Source: CAZRXG01 sp964603985 (GTDB taxonomy: Bacteria > Chloroflexota > Anaerolineae > Aggregatilineales > UBA3940). Taken from it: a stretch of 64,000 nt of DNA. The translations under genes were made by a program, and so were the position numbers. This document shows, piece by piece, positions 43,440 through 52,118 of this stretch (positions are counted from its first letter, which is position 1; each line of letters starts with the position of its first letter). Below the pieces are notes generated by a model, which was not told the origin of the DNA, searched no databases, and worked only from the letters and a program-made list of their open reading frames with translations. The stretch spans positions 78,493 to 142,492 of the forward strand of contig CAZRXG010000008.1 of the NCBI GenBank assembly GCA_964603985.1, read 5' to 3'.

Positions 43440-43599
43440 GAGTTACGCAGTTGAGCGCTTCTGCACGCTTCTGCACGCTGCTGCGCGTTTCCGGCCACAC
43501 CACAGTGGGACAGGGGTGTGGAAAATCTGTGTAATCCGCGTAATTTGCGGACTGAAATCTTCCCACCTGCGGATTGCCGGTCTCCCAACTGCGTGAGTC
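43440..43599. mobile_element. Dispersed repeat, copy 2: 160-bp MITE-like element with inverted ends
   Basis: The left end GAGTTACGCAGTTG (43440-43453) and the right end CAACTGCGTGAGTC (43586-43599) are inverted repeats matching at 12 of 14 positions. Inside are short CTTCTGCACG repeats, CTTTCCGG-like and CCACACC blocks, and TGTGTAATCCGCG then TAATTTGCGGACTGA, all shared with copy 1. It encodes nothing and fills most of the gap between two divergent genes. No clear target-site duplication was found. Confidence 0.65.
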
Positions 43600-43642
43600 C
43601 TATCAGACTTGCTTTCACTAGTATGACGACCGAGGCCGTCCG

Positions 43643-45220
43643 ATGGTTCCGTCCCTACCCCAAGCGCGTCACTCTATTATTGTAACACCTCGTCTGCGTG
43701 ACGGGGTGATCGTGCTGGCCTGTGTGGCGGCGCAGGCGCTGTATCTGCTTTTTACTCGCTGCGGCTACCACCGCTTTGGCTTCCCACTGGACGACGCCTG
43801 GATTCACCAGACCTACGCCCGCAGCCTGGCACAGACCGGTCGGTGGGCTTTTGTGCCCGGCGTGCCCAGCACCGGCGCGACCTCGATCCTGTGGCCGCTG
43901 CTGCTGGCCCCCACCTACCTGCTGCCCATCGACCCGCGCTGGTGGACTCACGGGATGGGGCTGCTGACCCTTATCGCGGCGGCGCTGGGCGCTGCGCGTC
44001 TGGTCGGCGGCGACACGCCGGGCAGTGCCGACCAGTCCCCACTGCTCGTCTCGCTGGCCGCCGGGCTGGCCGTCGCGCTGGAGTGGCACCTGGTCTGGGC
44101 GGCGGCTTCGGGGATGGAGACGGGCCTGTTCACTGCCCTGCTGGTCTGGTTCTGGGTGTGGCTGCGCCGCCACGACCCGGCCCGGGGCGAGCACGCCTGG
44201 CACGAGGGCCTGCTGCTGGGCATCTGGGGCGGGCTGCTGGTCCTGGCCCGCCCGGAGGGCGTGCTTGCGGTGGGCATCGCCGGGCTGTACGGTCTGCTGT
44301 TGCCCGGCAGGATGGTCGCCCGGCTGCGCTGGGGCGCGTTCGCCGGGATCGGGCTGGCCCTGATCCTGGTTCCCTACTTCGGCCTGAACGTCTCGGTCAG
44401 CGGCGTCCTGTGGCCCAACACCTTCTACGCCAAGCAGACCGAGTACGCCGCGCTGTGGGCGATCCCCTACCCGCGCCGCCTGTTTGAGCAGGTATTCGTC
44501 AGCTTCGTCGGGCCGCAGTTGCTGCTGCTGCCCGGCCTGCTGTTTGGCCTGTGGAGGGATGTCCGCCGCCGCCCGGTCAACTGGTCGGCCATCCTGCCCC
44601 TGATCTGGGTCGCCCTGCACTGGGGTCTATACGCCGCGCGCCTGCCGGTGACCTACCAGCACGGGCGCTACGCGATCCCCGTGATCCCCGTCATCGTCAC
44701 CGCCGGGCTGCGGGGCACGCTTCAACTCGCCCGTCCTCGTGCCCGCCGGTTGCCGCTCCGCCTGACGAGCGTCACGTGGCTGGCGTCTGCCGCTCTGCTT
44801 TTCCCCCTGATGCTGGGGGTGCTGGGCGCGCCCGCCTACGCCCGTGACGTGTCGTTTATCGAGGACGAGATGGTCGCAGCCGCCCGCTGGGTGGCGGAGA
44901 ACACCGGCCCGGAGACCACCATCGCCGCACACGACATCGGCGCGCTGGGGTACTTCGCGCCGCGTCCCCTGATTGACCTGGCCGGGCTGGCTTCCCCGGA
45001 CGTGATCCCTTTCATGACCGACGGCGCGCGGCTGAAGGCGTACGTCCTGGCGAGCGACGCCGCGTACCTGGTCGTCTTCCCCAGGTGGAGCGACGCCTAT
45101 CGGCACATGCTCGCCGACCCGGTTTTCTGCCCGGTTTGGTCAACTGCTGGGCAGGGCGGATACGCCGGATCTTCCGGTCTGGGGCCGATGACGGTCTACC
45201 GGATTATGGTTGGCGAGTAA
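43643..45220 (+). CDS. GT39-like membrane glycosyltransferase
   Basis: A 525-residue protein with about eleven membrane helices and a short extracellular C-terminal domain. The first loop FGFPLDDAWIHQTYARSLAQ contains the paired acidic residues of ArnT/PMT-like GT-C enzymes, and SAPSTGATS-like VPGVPSTGATSILWP follows. ETTIAAHDIGALGYFAPRPL and DLAGLASPDVIPF in the tail are typical of this group. The gene is separated from the others by a lipoprotein gene and a repeat element, and has its own upstream region. Donor and acceptor are unknown. Confidence 0.78.
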   Translation: MVPSLPQARHSIIVTPRLRDGVIVLACVAAQALYLLFTRCGYHRFGFPLDDAWIHQTYARSLAQTGRWAFVPGVPSTGATSILWPLLLAPTYLLPIDPRWWTHGMGLLTLIAAALGAARLVGGDTPGSADQSPLLVSLAAGLAVALEWHLVWAAASGMETGLFTALLVWFWVWLRRHDPARGEHAWHEGLLLGIWGGLLVLARPEGVLAVGIAGLYGLLLPGRMVARLRWGAFAGIGLALILVPYFGLNVSVSGVLWPNTFYAKQTEYAALWAIPYPRRLFEQVFVSFVGPQLLLLPGLLFGLWRDVRRRPVNWSAILPLIWVALHWGLYAARLPVTYQHGRYAIPVIPVIVTAGLRGTLQLARPRARRLPLRLTSVTWLASAALLFPLMLGVLGAPAYARDVSFIEDEMVAAARWVAENTGPETTIAAHDIGALGYFAPRPLIDLAGLASPDVIPFMTDGARLKAYVLASDAAYLVVFPRWSDAYRHMLADPVFCPVWSTAGQGGYAGSSGLGPMTVYRIMVGE

Positions 45221-45277
45221 TATGCTTGCCCATCATATGTGGGTGTGGTAGACTGAATAGTGCGCACAAACTACAGG

Positions 45278-45296
45278 GCCGGATGCCACGTCCGGC
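45278..45296. other. GC hairpin upstream of the LuxR-type regulator
   Basis: GCCGGA (45278-45283) and TCCGGC (45291-45296) form a 6-bp stem around TGCCACG, followed by TTAAG. It could weakly terminate the preceding glycosyltransferase gene or lie in the leader of the regulator at 45384. Confidence 0.4.
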
Positions 45297-45383
45297 TTAA
45301 GAATTCTGCAATAATGATTGCTCACCCGTACCAACAGGTGAGGGACGCGCTATCGAGTTGATTGAACGCATTTGGGGCTGCCG

Positions 45384-46139
45384 ATGAGCCGGGACGGGAG
45401 CGTAGAGCTTGGCGGTGAGATCAGTGTCCTCATCGTAGATGACCACCGTATCTTCCGCGAAGGAATACAGGTCAACCTCGAGCTGCACGACGACATCAAG
45501 GTCTTGGGACATGGTGCGAACGGCCAGCAAGCTCTGGGGCTTGTTCGTGAACTCAGGCCGGATGTTGTCATAATGGACATTAACCTGCCCCTTATGAACG
45601 GCATCCAGGTGACCCGCACGTTGACCGCTGAGGGGCACCCCACGGCCATTATCATGATGACCGCCTACGATGACGCCGAGCAGGTCATCCACGCCATGCG
45701 GGCCGGGGCCTCGGCCTATTGCGCCAAGGAAATTGAGCCTGACCAGCTGGTCGAAGTGATCCGGCACGTTCACCGGGGTCACTATGTGGTGCACGAGCAG
45801 GTATTTGACCGGGCAGGCATCGCTGAGTGGATAGAGAAGGGCATCCAGGCCGTCGCCGGGCAGTATTACCTTGACCTGGGCGAGCCTTTCTCCCCGCTTT
45901 CCCCGCGCGAGATGGAGATTTTACAGCACGTCACGCGTGGCCTGAGCAATAAAGAGATCGCCCAGGCTTTGCAGATCAGTCACCAGACGGTCAAGAATCA
46001 CATGACGTCCATTCTGCGTAAGCTGGCGGTTGAGGATCGTACCCAGGCGGCTGTGTTCGCGCTCCGCCGGGGGTGGGTGCGTTTGAAGGACACCGGCAAG
46101 CAGCCCGGGATGGACACGGACGAGACGGATGAGGCTTGA
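45384..46139 (+). CDS. NarL/LuxR-family response regulator (DegU-like)
   Basis: A 251-residue regulator. The receiver domain (about residues 15-130) has the acidic pair in LIVDDH and phospho-acceptor D65 in VVIMDINLP. The C-terminal LuxR helix-turn-helix (about 180-240) reads LSPREMEILQHVTRGLSNKE, then HQTVKNHMTSILRKL. A segment of about 50 residues between them is longer than usual. The kinase gene 65 bp downstream is its likely partner, and both lie directly upstream of the Flp pilin and tad genes, which are plausible targets. The ATG at 45384 is preferred over an upstream TTG. Confidence 0.93.
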   Translation: MSRDGSVELGGEISVLIVDDHRIFREGIQVNLELHDDIKVLGHGANGQQALGLVRELRPDVVIMDINLPLMNGIQVTRTLTAEGHPTAIIMMTAYDDAEQVIHAMRAGASAYCAKEIEPDQLVEVIRHVHRGHYVVHEQVFDRAGIAEWIEKGIQAVAGQYYLDLGEPFSPLSPREMEILQHVTRGLSNKEIAQALQISHQTVKNHMTSILRKLAVEDRTQAAVFALRRGWVRLKDTGKQPGMDTDETDEA

Positions 46140-46204
46140 CCACGAGCGCCGGGCAGCGTGTCGTCCGGCCTTGGGCACGACTTGCCGGGATATAGTGGCT
46201 TTTA

Positions 46205-47302
46205 ATGGAGATTGACATGGTAGACATGCAGGCTGAAGAAACCCAGACTGGCGAGGAAGAGGCGCTGGAGTATCTACAGACTGAGGTCAAGCGCCTCAAC
46301 ACCGAGTTGCAGGAATTCACCGCCAAGCTCGATCAGGCACGTGGACAGGGGGAGCAGCTCGCCCAGCGTAACGCGGCCATCATGGGGGAGGTGCGGCGTA
46401 TTGAGACTGCCCTTGATGAGACCCCGCGCCTCAACATTAAGGAGGCTTACACCGAGGCCCTGAATTCCCAGTTGAATCTGCTGACCATTCGCGGCTCAAT
46501 GGATAAGCTTCATGCGCAGGAAGCCGCTGCGCGGCAGGCGGTTGCCGTAGTCCGGAAAGCAGTCGAGTTGCTCTCAAAAGCCGATGAGGAAGAGAAGGGC
46601 GACACCTTCAACGCCCGTCAGGTGCTTCTCAGCGAGATGAAAGCCCAGGAAGAGGAGCGTGAGAGGCTGGCCAGCAAGATGCACGACGGCCCCGCTCACT
46701 CGCTGACTAACTTTATCTTGCAGGCCGAGATCTGCCAGAAGCTCTTTGATCGCGACCCTGAGAAGGCCCACGATGAGTTGCTTAACCTCAAGAACGCCGC
46801 CGGTGACGCCTTTCAGCGTGTTCGTGAGTTTATCTTTGACCTGCGCCCGATGATGCTCACCGACCTCGGCCTGGAGCCAACCCTCAAGCGTTATTGCCAG
46901 GAATTCCAGAAAAAGACCGGGATCAAGGTCGAGGAGAACGTCCCTCCCCAGGACCGCCGCCTGGAAAGCTATCAGGAGGTCTTGATATTCCGGGGCATCC
47001 AGGAGCTGATGGTCAACGCCCGCGATCACGGTGAGGCCGATTCGGTGACGGTGACGCTTGAGGTCGGTGATCAACTCGCCCGGGCTACGGTCGAGAACGA
47101 CGGGCGTGGTTATGGCACCGGCCCGCTTGATCCCGATGCGGGCGGTGACGACGCGCTGGGGCTGCGTACGTTGCGAGAGCGCCTTGAGTTGGTGGGGGGC
47201 CAGTTGCGTATTGGCCCCGGTCCCGGGCCGGGGGTGTCCTTCACCATCGAAATCCCCATCGGGCCTGCGGGGCAGGCTGCTGAGGTAGACGCGTTTGATT
47301 AG
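46205..47302 (+). CDS. DegS-like cytoplasmic sensor histidine kinase
   Basis: A 365-residue soluble kinase. Residues 15-150 form a coiled-coil sensor region rich in Glu and Gln. The HisKA_3 phosphotransfer motif is KMHDGPAHSLTNF with H160, close to the DegS pattern HDGPAQ. The DLRPMMLTDLGL and ATPase-domain segments (GIQELMVNARDH, then DALGLRTLRERLELVGG) complete the NarX/DegS class. No membrane segment is seen. It pairs with the LuxR-type regulator upstream. Copy 3 of the dispersed repeat begins 5 bp after its stop. Confidence 0.92.
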   Translation: MEIDMVDMQAEETQTGEEEALEYLQTEVKRLNTELQEFTAKLDQARGQGEQLAQRNAAIMGEVRRIETALDETPRLNIKEAYTEALNSQLNLLTIRGSMDKLHAQEAAARQAVAVVRKAVELLSKADEEEKGDTFNARQVLLSEMKAQEEERERLASKMHDGPAHSLTNFILQAEICQKLFDRDPEKAHDELLNLKNAAGDAFQRVREFIFDLRPMMLTDLGLEPTLKRYCQEFQKKTGIKVEENVPPQDRRLESYQEVLIFRGIQELMVNARDHGEADSVTVTLEVGDQLARATVENDGRGYGTGPLDPDAGGDDALGLRTLRERLELVGGQLRIGPGPGPGVSFTIEIPIGPAGQAAEVDAFD

Positions 47303-47307
47303 GTCGG

Positions 47308-47361
47308 GAGTCACGCAGTTGCGCGCTTCTGCACGCTTCTGCGCGCTTCCGGCCACACCGC
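47308..47361 (+). repeat. Dispersed repeat, copy 3 (left part only)
   Basis: GAGTCACGCAGTTGCGCG, then CTTCTGCACG repeats and CTTCCGGCCACACCGC, matching the left halves of copies 1 and 2. Its first 14 bases (GAGTCACGCAGTTG) are closer to the right inverted end of copy 2. The match stops at about 47361. Confidence 0.8.
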
Positions 47362-47495
47362 CCCGGCTTCACGGTGGGCACACGCGGGTGAGGTGGTTGG
47401 AGCCTGTGACCCCGGTAACAGGTGAAGAAACCTCGGCGTAGCTGAAGAAAATATAAATGTTTCGTGAATAAAGCATTACAGGAGCGTAACTTCTG

Positions 47496-47525
47496 TTTAC
47501 AAAGAGTTGAGAATTAGTGTACAAT
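47496..47525 (+). promoter_or_regulatory. Promoter of the Flp pilin gene
   Basis: TTTACA (47496-47501), an 18-bp spacer and TACAAT (47520-47525) in an AT-rich stretch unlike its surroundings. The start would be near 47532, about 37 nt before the ATG. Confidence 0.72.
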
Positions 47526-47568
47526 TTAGACGGTTATTGATTTTATATTTCGATGAAGGAGTATAGCT

Positions 47569-47715
47569 ATGTTGTTCCTTCCACGTGAAGAGGGCCAGGG
47601 TCTCGTCGAGTACGCGCTGATCCTTGTGTTGGTGGCCGTCGTCGTTATCGCAATCCTGACTCTGCTTGGCCCCGCAATCGGCAACGTATTCAGCAACATC
47701 ATCGCCAACATCTAA
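47569..47715 (+). CDS. flp: Flp-type pilin subunit
   Basis: A 48-residue prepilin, the major subunit of Tad pili. A short leader ends in REEGQG; the mature part starts at the family motif GLVEYALIL, with the conserved Glu-Tyr pair, followed by a hydrophobic helix (LVLVAVVVIAILTLLG) and a short polar end. A prepilin peptidase would cleave after the Gly; none is encoded here. AAGGAG lies upstream with good spacing. It has its own strong AT-rich promoter and is followed by a hairpin, so it is likely made in excess over the assembly genes downstream. Confidence 0.93.
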   Translation: MLFLPREEGQGLVEYALILVLVAVVVIAILTLLGPAIGNVFSNIIANI

Positions 47716-47752
47716 TCCGGTTCCTCTTCAAACGTCCCGTATCGACTCGGGC

Positions 47753-47792
47753 AAGGAAGCGAAGCCTCTGTTGAGGGGCTTCGCTTCCTTTG
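47753..47792 (+). terminator. Terminator after the pilin gene
   Basis: AAGGAAGCGAAGCC (47753-47766) pairs perfectly with GGCTTCGCTTCCTT (47777-47790) in a 14-bp stem with a 10-nt loop, ending in CCTTTG. It isolates the pilin transcript. The remaining gap to 48051 holds only the cpaB promoter and no gene that I can see. Confidence 0.8.
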
Positions 47793-47975
47793 TATATGGG
47801 TGTGGCGGAACGAGGTGGTGCAATGTGGTTTTGCGCGCCGGACCTTGATGCCTCCCTGCCGCTCGTGCTCTCCGATCCCTGAAGGTTGCATGTGCCAGAC
47901 TCACCTGCCGGGAAGGCGGCGTCATGTTAGAATATTGCAAAAATGAATCAGCCTCGTTTGTGCTGCCCGTGTTTC

Positions 47976-48003
47976 TTGACACACTGTGTGATTTTAGTAT
48001 AGT
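47976..48003 (+). promoter_or_regulatory. Promoter of the cpaB-tadC operon
   Basis: TTGACA (47976-47981), a 16-bp spacer and TATAGT (47998-48003), 48 bp before the cpaB start codon. The -35 is perfect. This gives the assembly operon a promoter separate from that of the pilin. Confidence 0.75.
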
Positions 48004-48051
48004 TATGGCAGCAGCAGTTTTTGTTGGTCAGATGTGTTCTGAGGAGGTCTG

Positions 48052-49161
48052 ATGGCGCGTGGGCGGGCCGTAGCGCTCGGCGTTGTGGTTGCCATAGCAT
48101 CAATCGGTATCACCGCGTTGATCCTCCTGGTGGTGGTCCCGGCGCTCTCGCCGCGTGCCGAGGCACCGGCAGCGGCCGGTGATCAGGCTCGTGAGGTGGT
48201 GTTTGACCCCGGTAAGACCATCCAGGTCGTTGTCGCTCTTCAGCGGCTCCCGCGCGGCTTTCAGATACCCGCCAACGCGTTGGACAACGCGGTCGGCGTG
48301 CGGGAGTGGCCCGCTGCTGCGGTGCCGGTGGATGCCGTCATCGTGGAAAAGGGGCAAAGCCCGGCCGAGGTGGTCCGCGAGCAGGTCGTCGGGCGGGTGA
48401 CGCGCACCGACATCGAGCGCGAGCAGCCGCTCCTGCGTGCCCTGCTGGTCGAAGACCTGACTCAGTTGGCGGCGGTTGGGTCGGATACGGCTGCCCTCCT
48501 TCCTGCCGGGAAAGTCGCGGTCTCTCTCCCGATAGACGAGGTTTCCGGTGTGGCGTATGGCGTCCAACCGGGCGACGGCGTCGACCTCATTTTCTCGTTT
48601 GTGGTTGTCGATGTCGACGAAGAGTTCCAGACGGCTCTGCCCAACTGGGTCTTCGAGGTTCAGTATGGAACCTACGACGGTGGAGAGCGTACCGGCGTCA
48701 GTGTGGCACCGGTCGAGGGGGCTGCGTTGGGTCGCATTGATACCATCCCGCCGGGGGAACTGGCGAACGTCGTTCCCGCCGAAGCACAGCGGCCTCGGCT
48801 GGTATCCCAGCGCGCGGTGACCGACGCTATGGTCTTGTACGTTGGCGAGTATCCGGAAGGCGGGGAGATTGTTGGGGTCGACGCTGACGAGCGAGAGGGG
48901 ACCCGCCCCGGCCCAGAGGTGATCACACTGGGCGTTTCGCCCCAGGAGGCCGTCGTGATCGCGTGGGCGATCAATGCTGAGGTAGACATCGCCCTGGCGG
49001 TTCGTTCGGTGCGTGACGTGCCGGATGCCGCGACTTCGAGCGTGACCTTGCAATATATTTTCGAGACGTATAATGTAACTGTACCACCCCGCTTGTCTTA
49101 CAGTCTGGAGCCGTCTCTGCGGGTGTCTCCGGGCATGCCTGAGTCTCGACCTGACGACTGA
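48052..49161 (+). CDS. cpaB: Flp pilus assembly protein CpaB/RcpC
   Basis: A 369-residue protein with one N-terminal membrane helix (about residues 8-30) and an extracellular body. An SAF-like domain lies at about residues 55-130 (VVVALQRLPRGFQIP, then VVGRVTRTDIEREQPLL), followed by the RcpC-type region (AVSLPIDEVSGVAYGVQPGD). In Gram-negative bacteria CpaB works with the secretin; none is seen here, so it may instead shape the pilus channel through the wall. GAGGAGG precedes the ATG. It is the first gene of the tad assembly operon. Confidence 0.9.
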   Translation: MARGRAVALGVVVAIASIGITALILLVVVPALSPRAEAPAAAGDQAREVVFDPGKTIQVVVALQRLPRGFQIPANALDNAVGVREWPAAAVPVDAVIVEKGQSPAEVVREQVVGRVTRTDIEREQPLLRALLVEDLTQLAAVGSDTAALLPAGKVAVSLPIDEVSGVAYGVQPGDGVDLIFSFVVVDVDEEFQTALPNWVFEVQYGTYDGGERTGVSVAPVEGAALGRIDTIPPGELANVVPAEAQRPRLVSQRAVTDAMVLYVGEYPEGGEIVGVDADEREGTRPGPEVITLGVSPQEAVVIAWAINAEVDIALAVRSVRDVPDAATSSVTLQYIFETYNVTVPPRLSYSLEPSLRVSPGMPESRPDD

Positions 49162-49218
49162 TACCCCGGGGTGCGCAGACGAGCGCGGGCCGATTAGGCC
49201 GTTGGATGAGGATGGGAT

Positions 49219-50472
49219 ATGGCTGACAAGATCAAGGTCTTAATCGTTGATGACAACGAGACCACCCGTGATAACACGATGCGTCTGTTGGATTACGAAG
49301 ACGACATCGAGGTTGTCGGTTTTGCCGATACCGGGGAAATGGCCCTTGACCGCGTCGCGGAGCTTGGGCCTGATGTCGTGCTGATGGACATCAACATGCC
49401 GGGCGAGGGCGGCATCGTGGCCACACGGCGCTTGCGGGAAGAGTCGCCCCGTACCCAGGTGATCGTTGTCACCGTTCAGGACGACTCGCATTATTTGAAG
49501 GAGGCCTTCCGGGCGGGCGCGGTTGACTTCGTCCCCAAGCCGCCTAAGTCAGAGGAGCTGACCGAGGCCATCCGGCGGGCTTTCAAGCAAATCCCGCCCC
49601 TGGAGGCAGTTGAGCCGGTAGCCATGCCGGAGCAGATGGCCCGCATGCCGGGCTATGGCTACCCGATGCCCAGTGTTGAAGGCACGATCATCACTGTGAT
49701 CGGCTTCAAGGGCGGCGTCGGCAAGACGACGATGGCCGTCAATCTGAGCGTGGGACTGGCCCATGCGGGTAAGAGGGTCGTGCTGGTCGATAGCAATCTC
49801 TTGTTCGGGGATGTCAGCGTTTTCCTGAATACGCGTAGCCCGTATACGATCATTAACCTAGCCAGGATGGCGCTCGATCCCGACCAGCTTGACGCCGAGG
49901 CAACCGAGGGAATCCTCGTCGAGCACGAAAGCGGTCTCAAGTTGCTGACCGCCCCGGCCAACCCAAGCGACAGTGAGGCTGTTTCTCAGGTTGCGATGTC
50001 CAACCTGCTGGCTTATCTCAAGCGGGATTTTGAGTATGTGATTGTTGATACGTCTGTGAATTTTGATGAGGTTCTGGCAGCCGCCATCGAGTCCGCCGAC
50101 TTGTTGCTAGCCGTCACCGCGCCGAATATGCCGACGCTCAAGGATACCCGTATTCTGTTTAGCGAGTTGACTGCTTTGGAGTACCCGATGGACAACGTCT
50201 TGTTGATCCTGAATTGGGTCGACAGGAACAGCCGCATCACACCCGATCAGATCGTCAAGTTCCTCAATCAGCCAATCGCGGCGCAGATCCCGACCGATAT
50301 GACGGCTGTTGAATCGGTCAACGACGGCTTGCCCTTGATCTCGCAGAATACGCGACGGGCACCCGCTGTCCGTGAGCTGAACAGGCTGGTGCAACTGGTG
50401 AGAGAGCGGGTTGAGGCGGCGGATGACCAGCTGCCTGAGCCGGATGCCCCAGATCGAAGACGACGGGTTTAG
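49219..50472 (+). CDS. cpaE: CpaE/TadZ-like protein: receiver domain fused to ParA-type ATPase
   Basis: A 417-residue protein that probably sets the cell position of the pilus machine. Residues 1-125 are a receiver domain with an intact phospho-acceptor, D57 in VVLMDINMP, plus LIVDDN and a conserved Lys in DFVPKPPK. Residues 155-390 are a MinD/ParA ATPase with deviant Walker A KGGVGKTT (164-171) and VDSNLLFGDVS. Many TadZ proteins have a degenerate receiver, so an intact one here suggests real phosphorylation, possibly by the DegS-like kinase nearby. It lies 57 bp after cpaB. Confidence 0.93.
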   Translation: MADKIKVLIVDDNETTRDNTMRLLDYEDDIEVVGFADTGEMALDRVAELGPDVVLMDINMPGEGGIVATRRLREESPRTQVIVVTVQDDSHYLKEAFRAGAVDFVPKPPKSEELTEAIRRAFKQIPPLEAVEPVAMPEQMARMPGYGYPMPSVEGTIITVIGFKGGVGKTTMAVNLSVGLAHAGKRVVLVDSNLLFGDVSVFLNTRSPYTIINLARMALDPDQLDAEATEGILVEHESGLKLLTAPANPSDSEAVSQVAMSNLLAYLKRDFEYVIVDTSVNFDEVLAAAIESADLLLAVTAPNMPTLKDTRILFSELTALEYPMDNVLLILNWVDRNSRITPDQIVKFLNQPIAAQIPTDMTAVESVNDGLPLISQNTRRAPAVRELNRLVQLVRERVEAADDQLPEPDAPDRRRRV

Positions 50473-50508
50473 ATCGGTCGGTAGTGTAGGTAAAGAGAGG
50501 AGTGCACT

Positions 50509-51909
50509 GTGAGTCTATTAAAGCGTATTGAACGTGGCCAGGAAACCGAGGGGGGGCAGCCCCAGGATGCTGGCGCGGGGCCAAGTGCTGGCGGCGGGGC
50601 GCATTTGCGCCAGCGCCGTGAGTCGATGTATGAGATGGTCAGCGGCCAGGTGGATGTCAAGGACCTTGTCCAGCGTCGCCTGTTAGACGAGCTGGGGCCG
50701 GGCCAGACGTTTGACAGCCAGTCGGAGCAGTTGCGTGTCCGGATCGAGGAGCTCTTCCACACCATCCTGGCGGAAGAGAACATCGCGCTGGGCAAGAACG
50801 AGCGCAAGCGCCTGCTTGAGCAGATCGTCGCCGAGTTGCTGGGCTTCGGCCCGCTGGAGTCGCTGCTGAGCGACGAGACCATCACCGAGATCATGACGGT
50901 CGGGTATGAGAAGGTCTACATCGAGCGTAACGGCTTGCTCGAAGTGGCCCCGATTCACTTTGAGAGCGAAGACCACCTGCGACGCATCATCGACCGTATC
51001 GTTGCGCCGCTGGGACGCCGTATCGACGAAAGCTCGCCGATGGTCCACGCCCGCCTCCCCGATGGTTCCCGTGTGAACGCCGTCATCCCGCCGATTGCGA
51101 TTGATGGCTCGGCGCTCACCATCCGTAAGTTCTCCAAGAATCCCCTGACCGTCCAGAACATCATTGACTTCGGGAGCGCGAACGTCGAGATCATGGAGTT
51201 CATGCGGGCCTGCGTGATCGCCGGGTTCAACATCGTCGTCTCCGGTGGCACCGGCTCCGGCAAGACGACGCTGCTTAACATCCTGTCGGGCTTCATCCCT
51301 CCCGATGAGCGCATCGTAACCATCGAGAATGCGGCGGAGTTGCGGCTGCGCCAGGACCACGTTGTCCGCCTGGAAAGCCGCCCGCCCAACATCGAGGGCA
51401 AAGGCGAGATCACCATCCGTGACCTGGTGATCAACTCGCTGCGTATGCGCCCTGACCGGATCGTCGTGGGTGAGGTGCGTGGTGGCGAGGCGCTCGACCT
51501 GATACAGGCAATGAACACCGGCCACGACGGCTCGATGGGCACGGCGCACAGCAACAGCCCGCGCGATACCCTCTCCCGTCTGGAGACCATGTGCCTGATG
51601 GCCGGGATGGACCTGCCGATACGCGCCATCCGTGAGCAGATCGCGTCGGCCGTCCATCTCATCTGTCACCAGGACCGCCTGCGTGATGGATCGCGTAAGA
51701 TCACCCGCGTCACCGAAATCCAGGGTATGGAGGGTGACGTGGTGACGATGGCAGACATCTTCAAGTTCGAGCAAACCGGCATGGATGGCGGACGCATCGT
51801 CGGGCGCTTCGAGCCGACTGGCCTGCGACCCAAGAACTATGATAAGATCAGATTCGCGGGGATCGAACTGCCGCCGTCGATTTTCGGCATTGGGCGTGGG
51901 CATCGCTGA
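50509..51909 (+). CDS. cpaF: Flp pilus assembly ATPase CpaF/TadA
   Basis: A 466-residue hexameric secretion ATPase that powers pilus extension and perhaps retraction. The N-terminal 90 residues are charged. Key motifs are the Asp-box region IVVGEVRGGEALDLIQAMNT, Walker A GGTGSGKTTLL, and the His-box TGHDGSMGTAHSNSP. TVGYEKVYIERNGLLE and GRRIDESSPMVHARLPDGSR are CpaF signatures. The start is GTG at 50509, with AGAGAGGAG upstream. A 9-bp GC hairpin lies between it and tadB. Confidence 0.96.
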   Translation: MSLLKRIERGQETEGGQPQDAGAGPSAGGGAHLRQRRESMYEMVSGQVDVKDLVQRRLLDELGPGQTFDSQSEQLRVRIEELFHTILAEENIALGKNERKRLLEQIVAELLGFGPLESLLSDETITEIMTVGYEKVYIERNGLLEVAPIHFESEDHLRRIIDRIVAPLGRRIDESSPMVHARLPDGSRVNAVIPPIAIDGSALTIRKFSKNPLTVQNIIDFGSANVEIMEFMRACVIAGFNIVVSGGTGSGKTTLLNILSGFIPPDERIVTIENAAELRLRQDHVVRLESRPPNIEGKGEITIRDLVINSLRMRPDRIVVGEVRGGEALDLIQAMNTGHDGSMGTAHSNSPRDTLSRLETMCLMAGMDLPIRAIREQIASAVHLICHQDRLRDGSRKITRVTEIQGMEGDVVTMADIFKFEQTGMDGGRIVGRFEPTGLRPKNYDKIRFAGIELPPSIFGIGRGHR

Positions 51910-51985
51910 GTAGTGTCCGGGTGGGCCTGCCGGGTAGAAGCCGGGCGGGTGCCCGATGAGTAGCCCAGTTGGTGTTTCGCCGCAT

Positions 51986-52011
51986 CTGGCCGGGGTGACC
52001 TGCCCGGCCAG
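51986..52011 (+). other. Strong intercistronic hairpin between cpaF and tadB
   Basis: CTGGCCGGG (51986-51994) and CCCGGCCAG (52003-52011) form a perfect 9-bp stem with an 8-nt loop. There is no T-run, so it more likely protects or sets a processing boundary in the operon mRNA than terminates it. Confidence 0.6.
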
Positions 52012-52118
52012 GGCGTCGCTGCCTCTGCGTGGGAGTTCACGTTTGCAGGTGGCACTGATTGGGAACGATGTTTGCTTTTTGGCGTGAGGGTAGGGTTTGG
52101 CTAGGGAGGTAACATACG

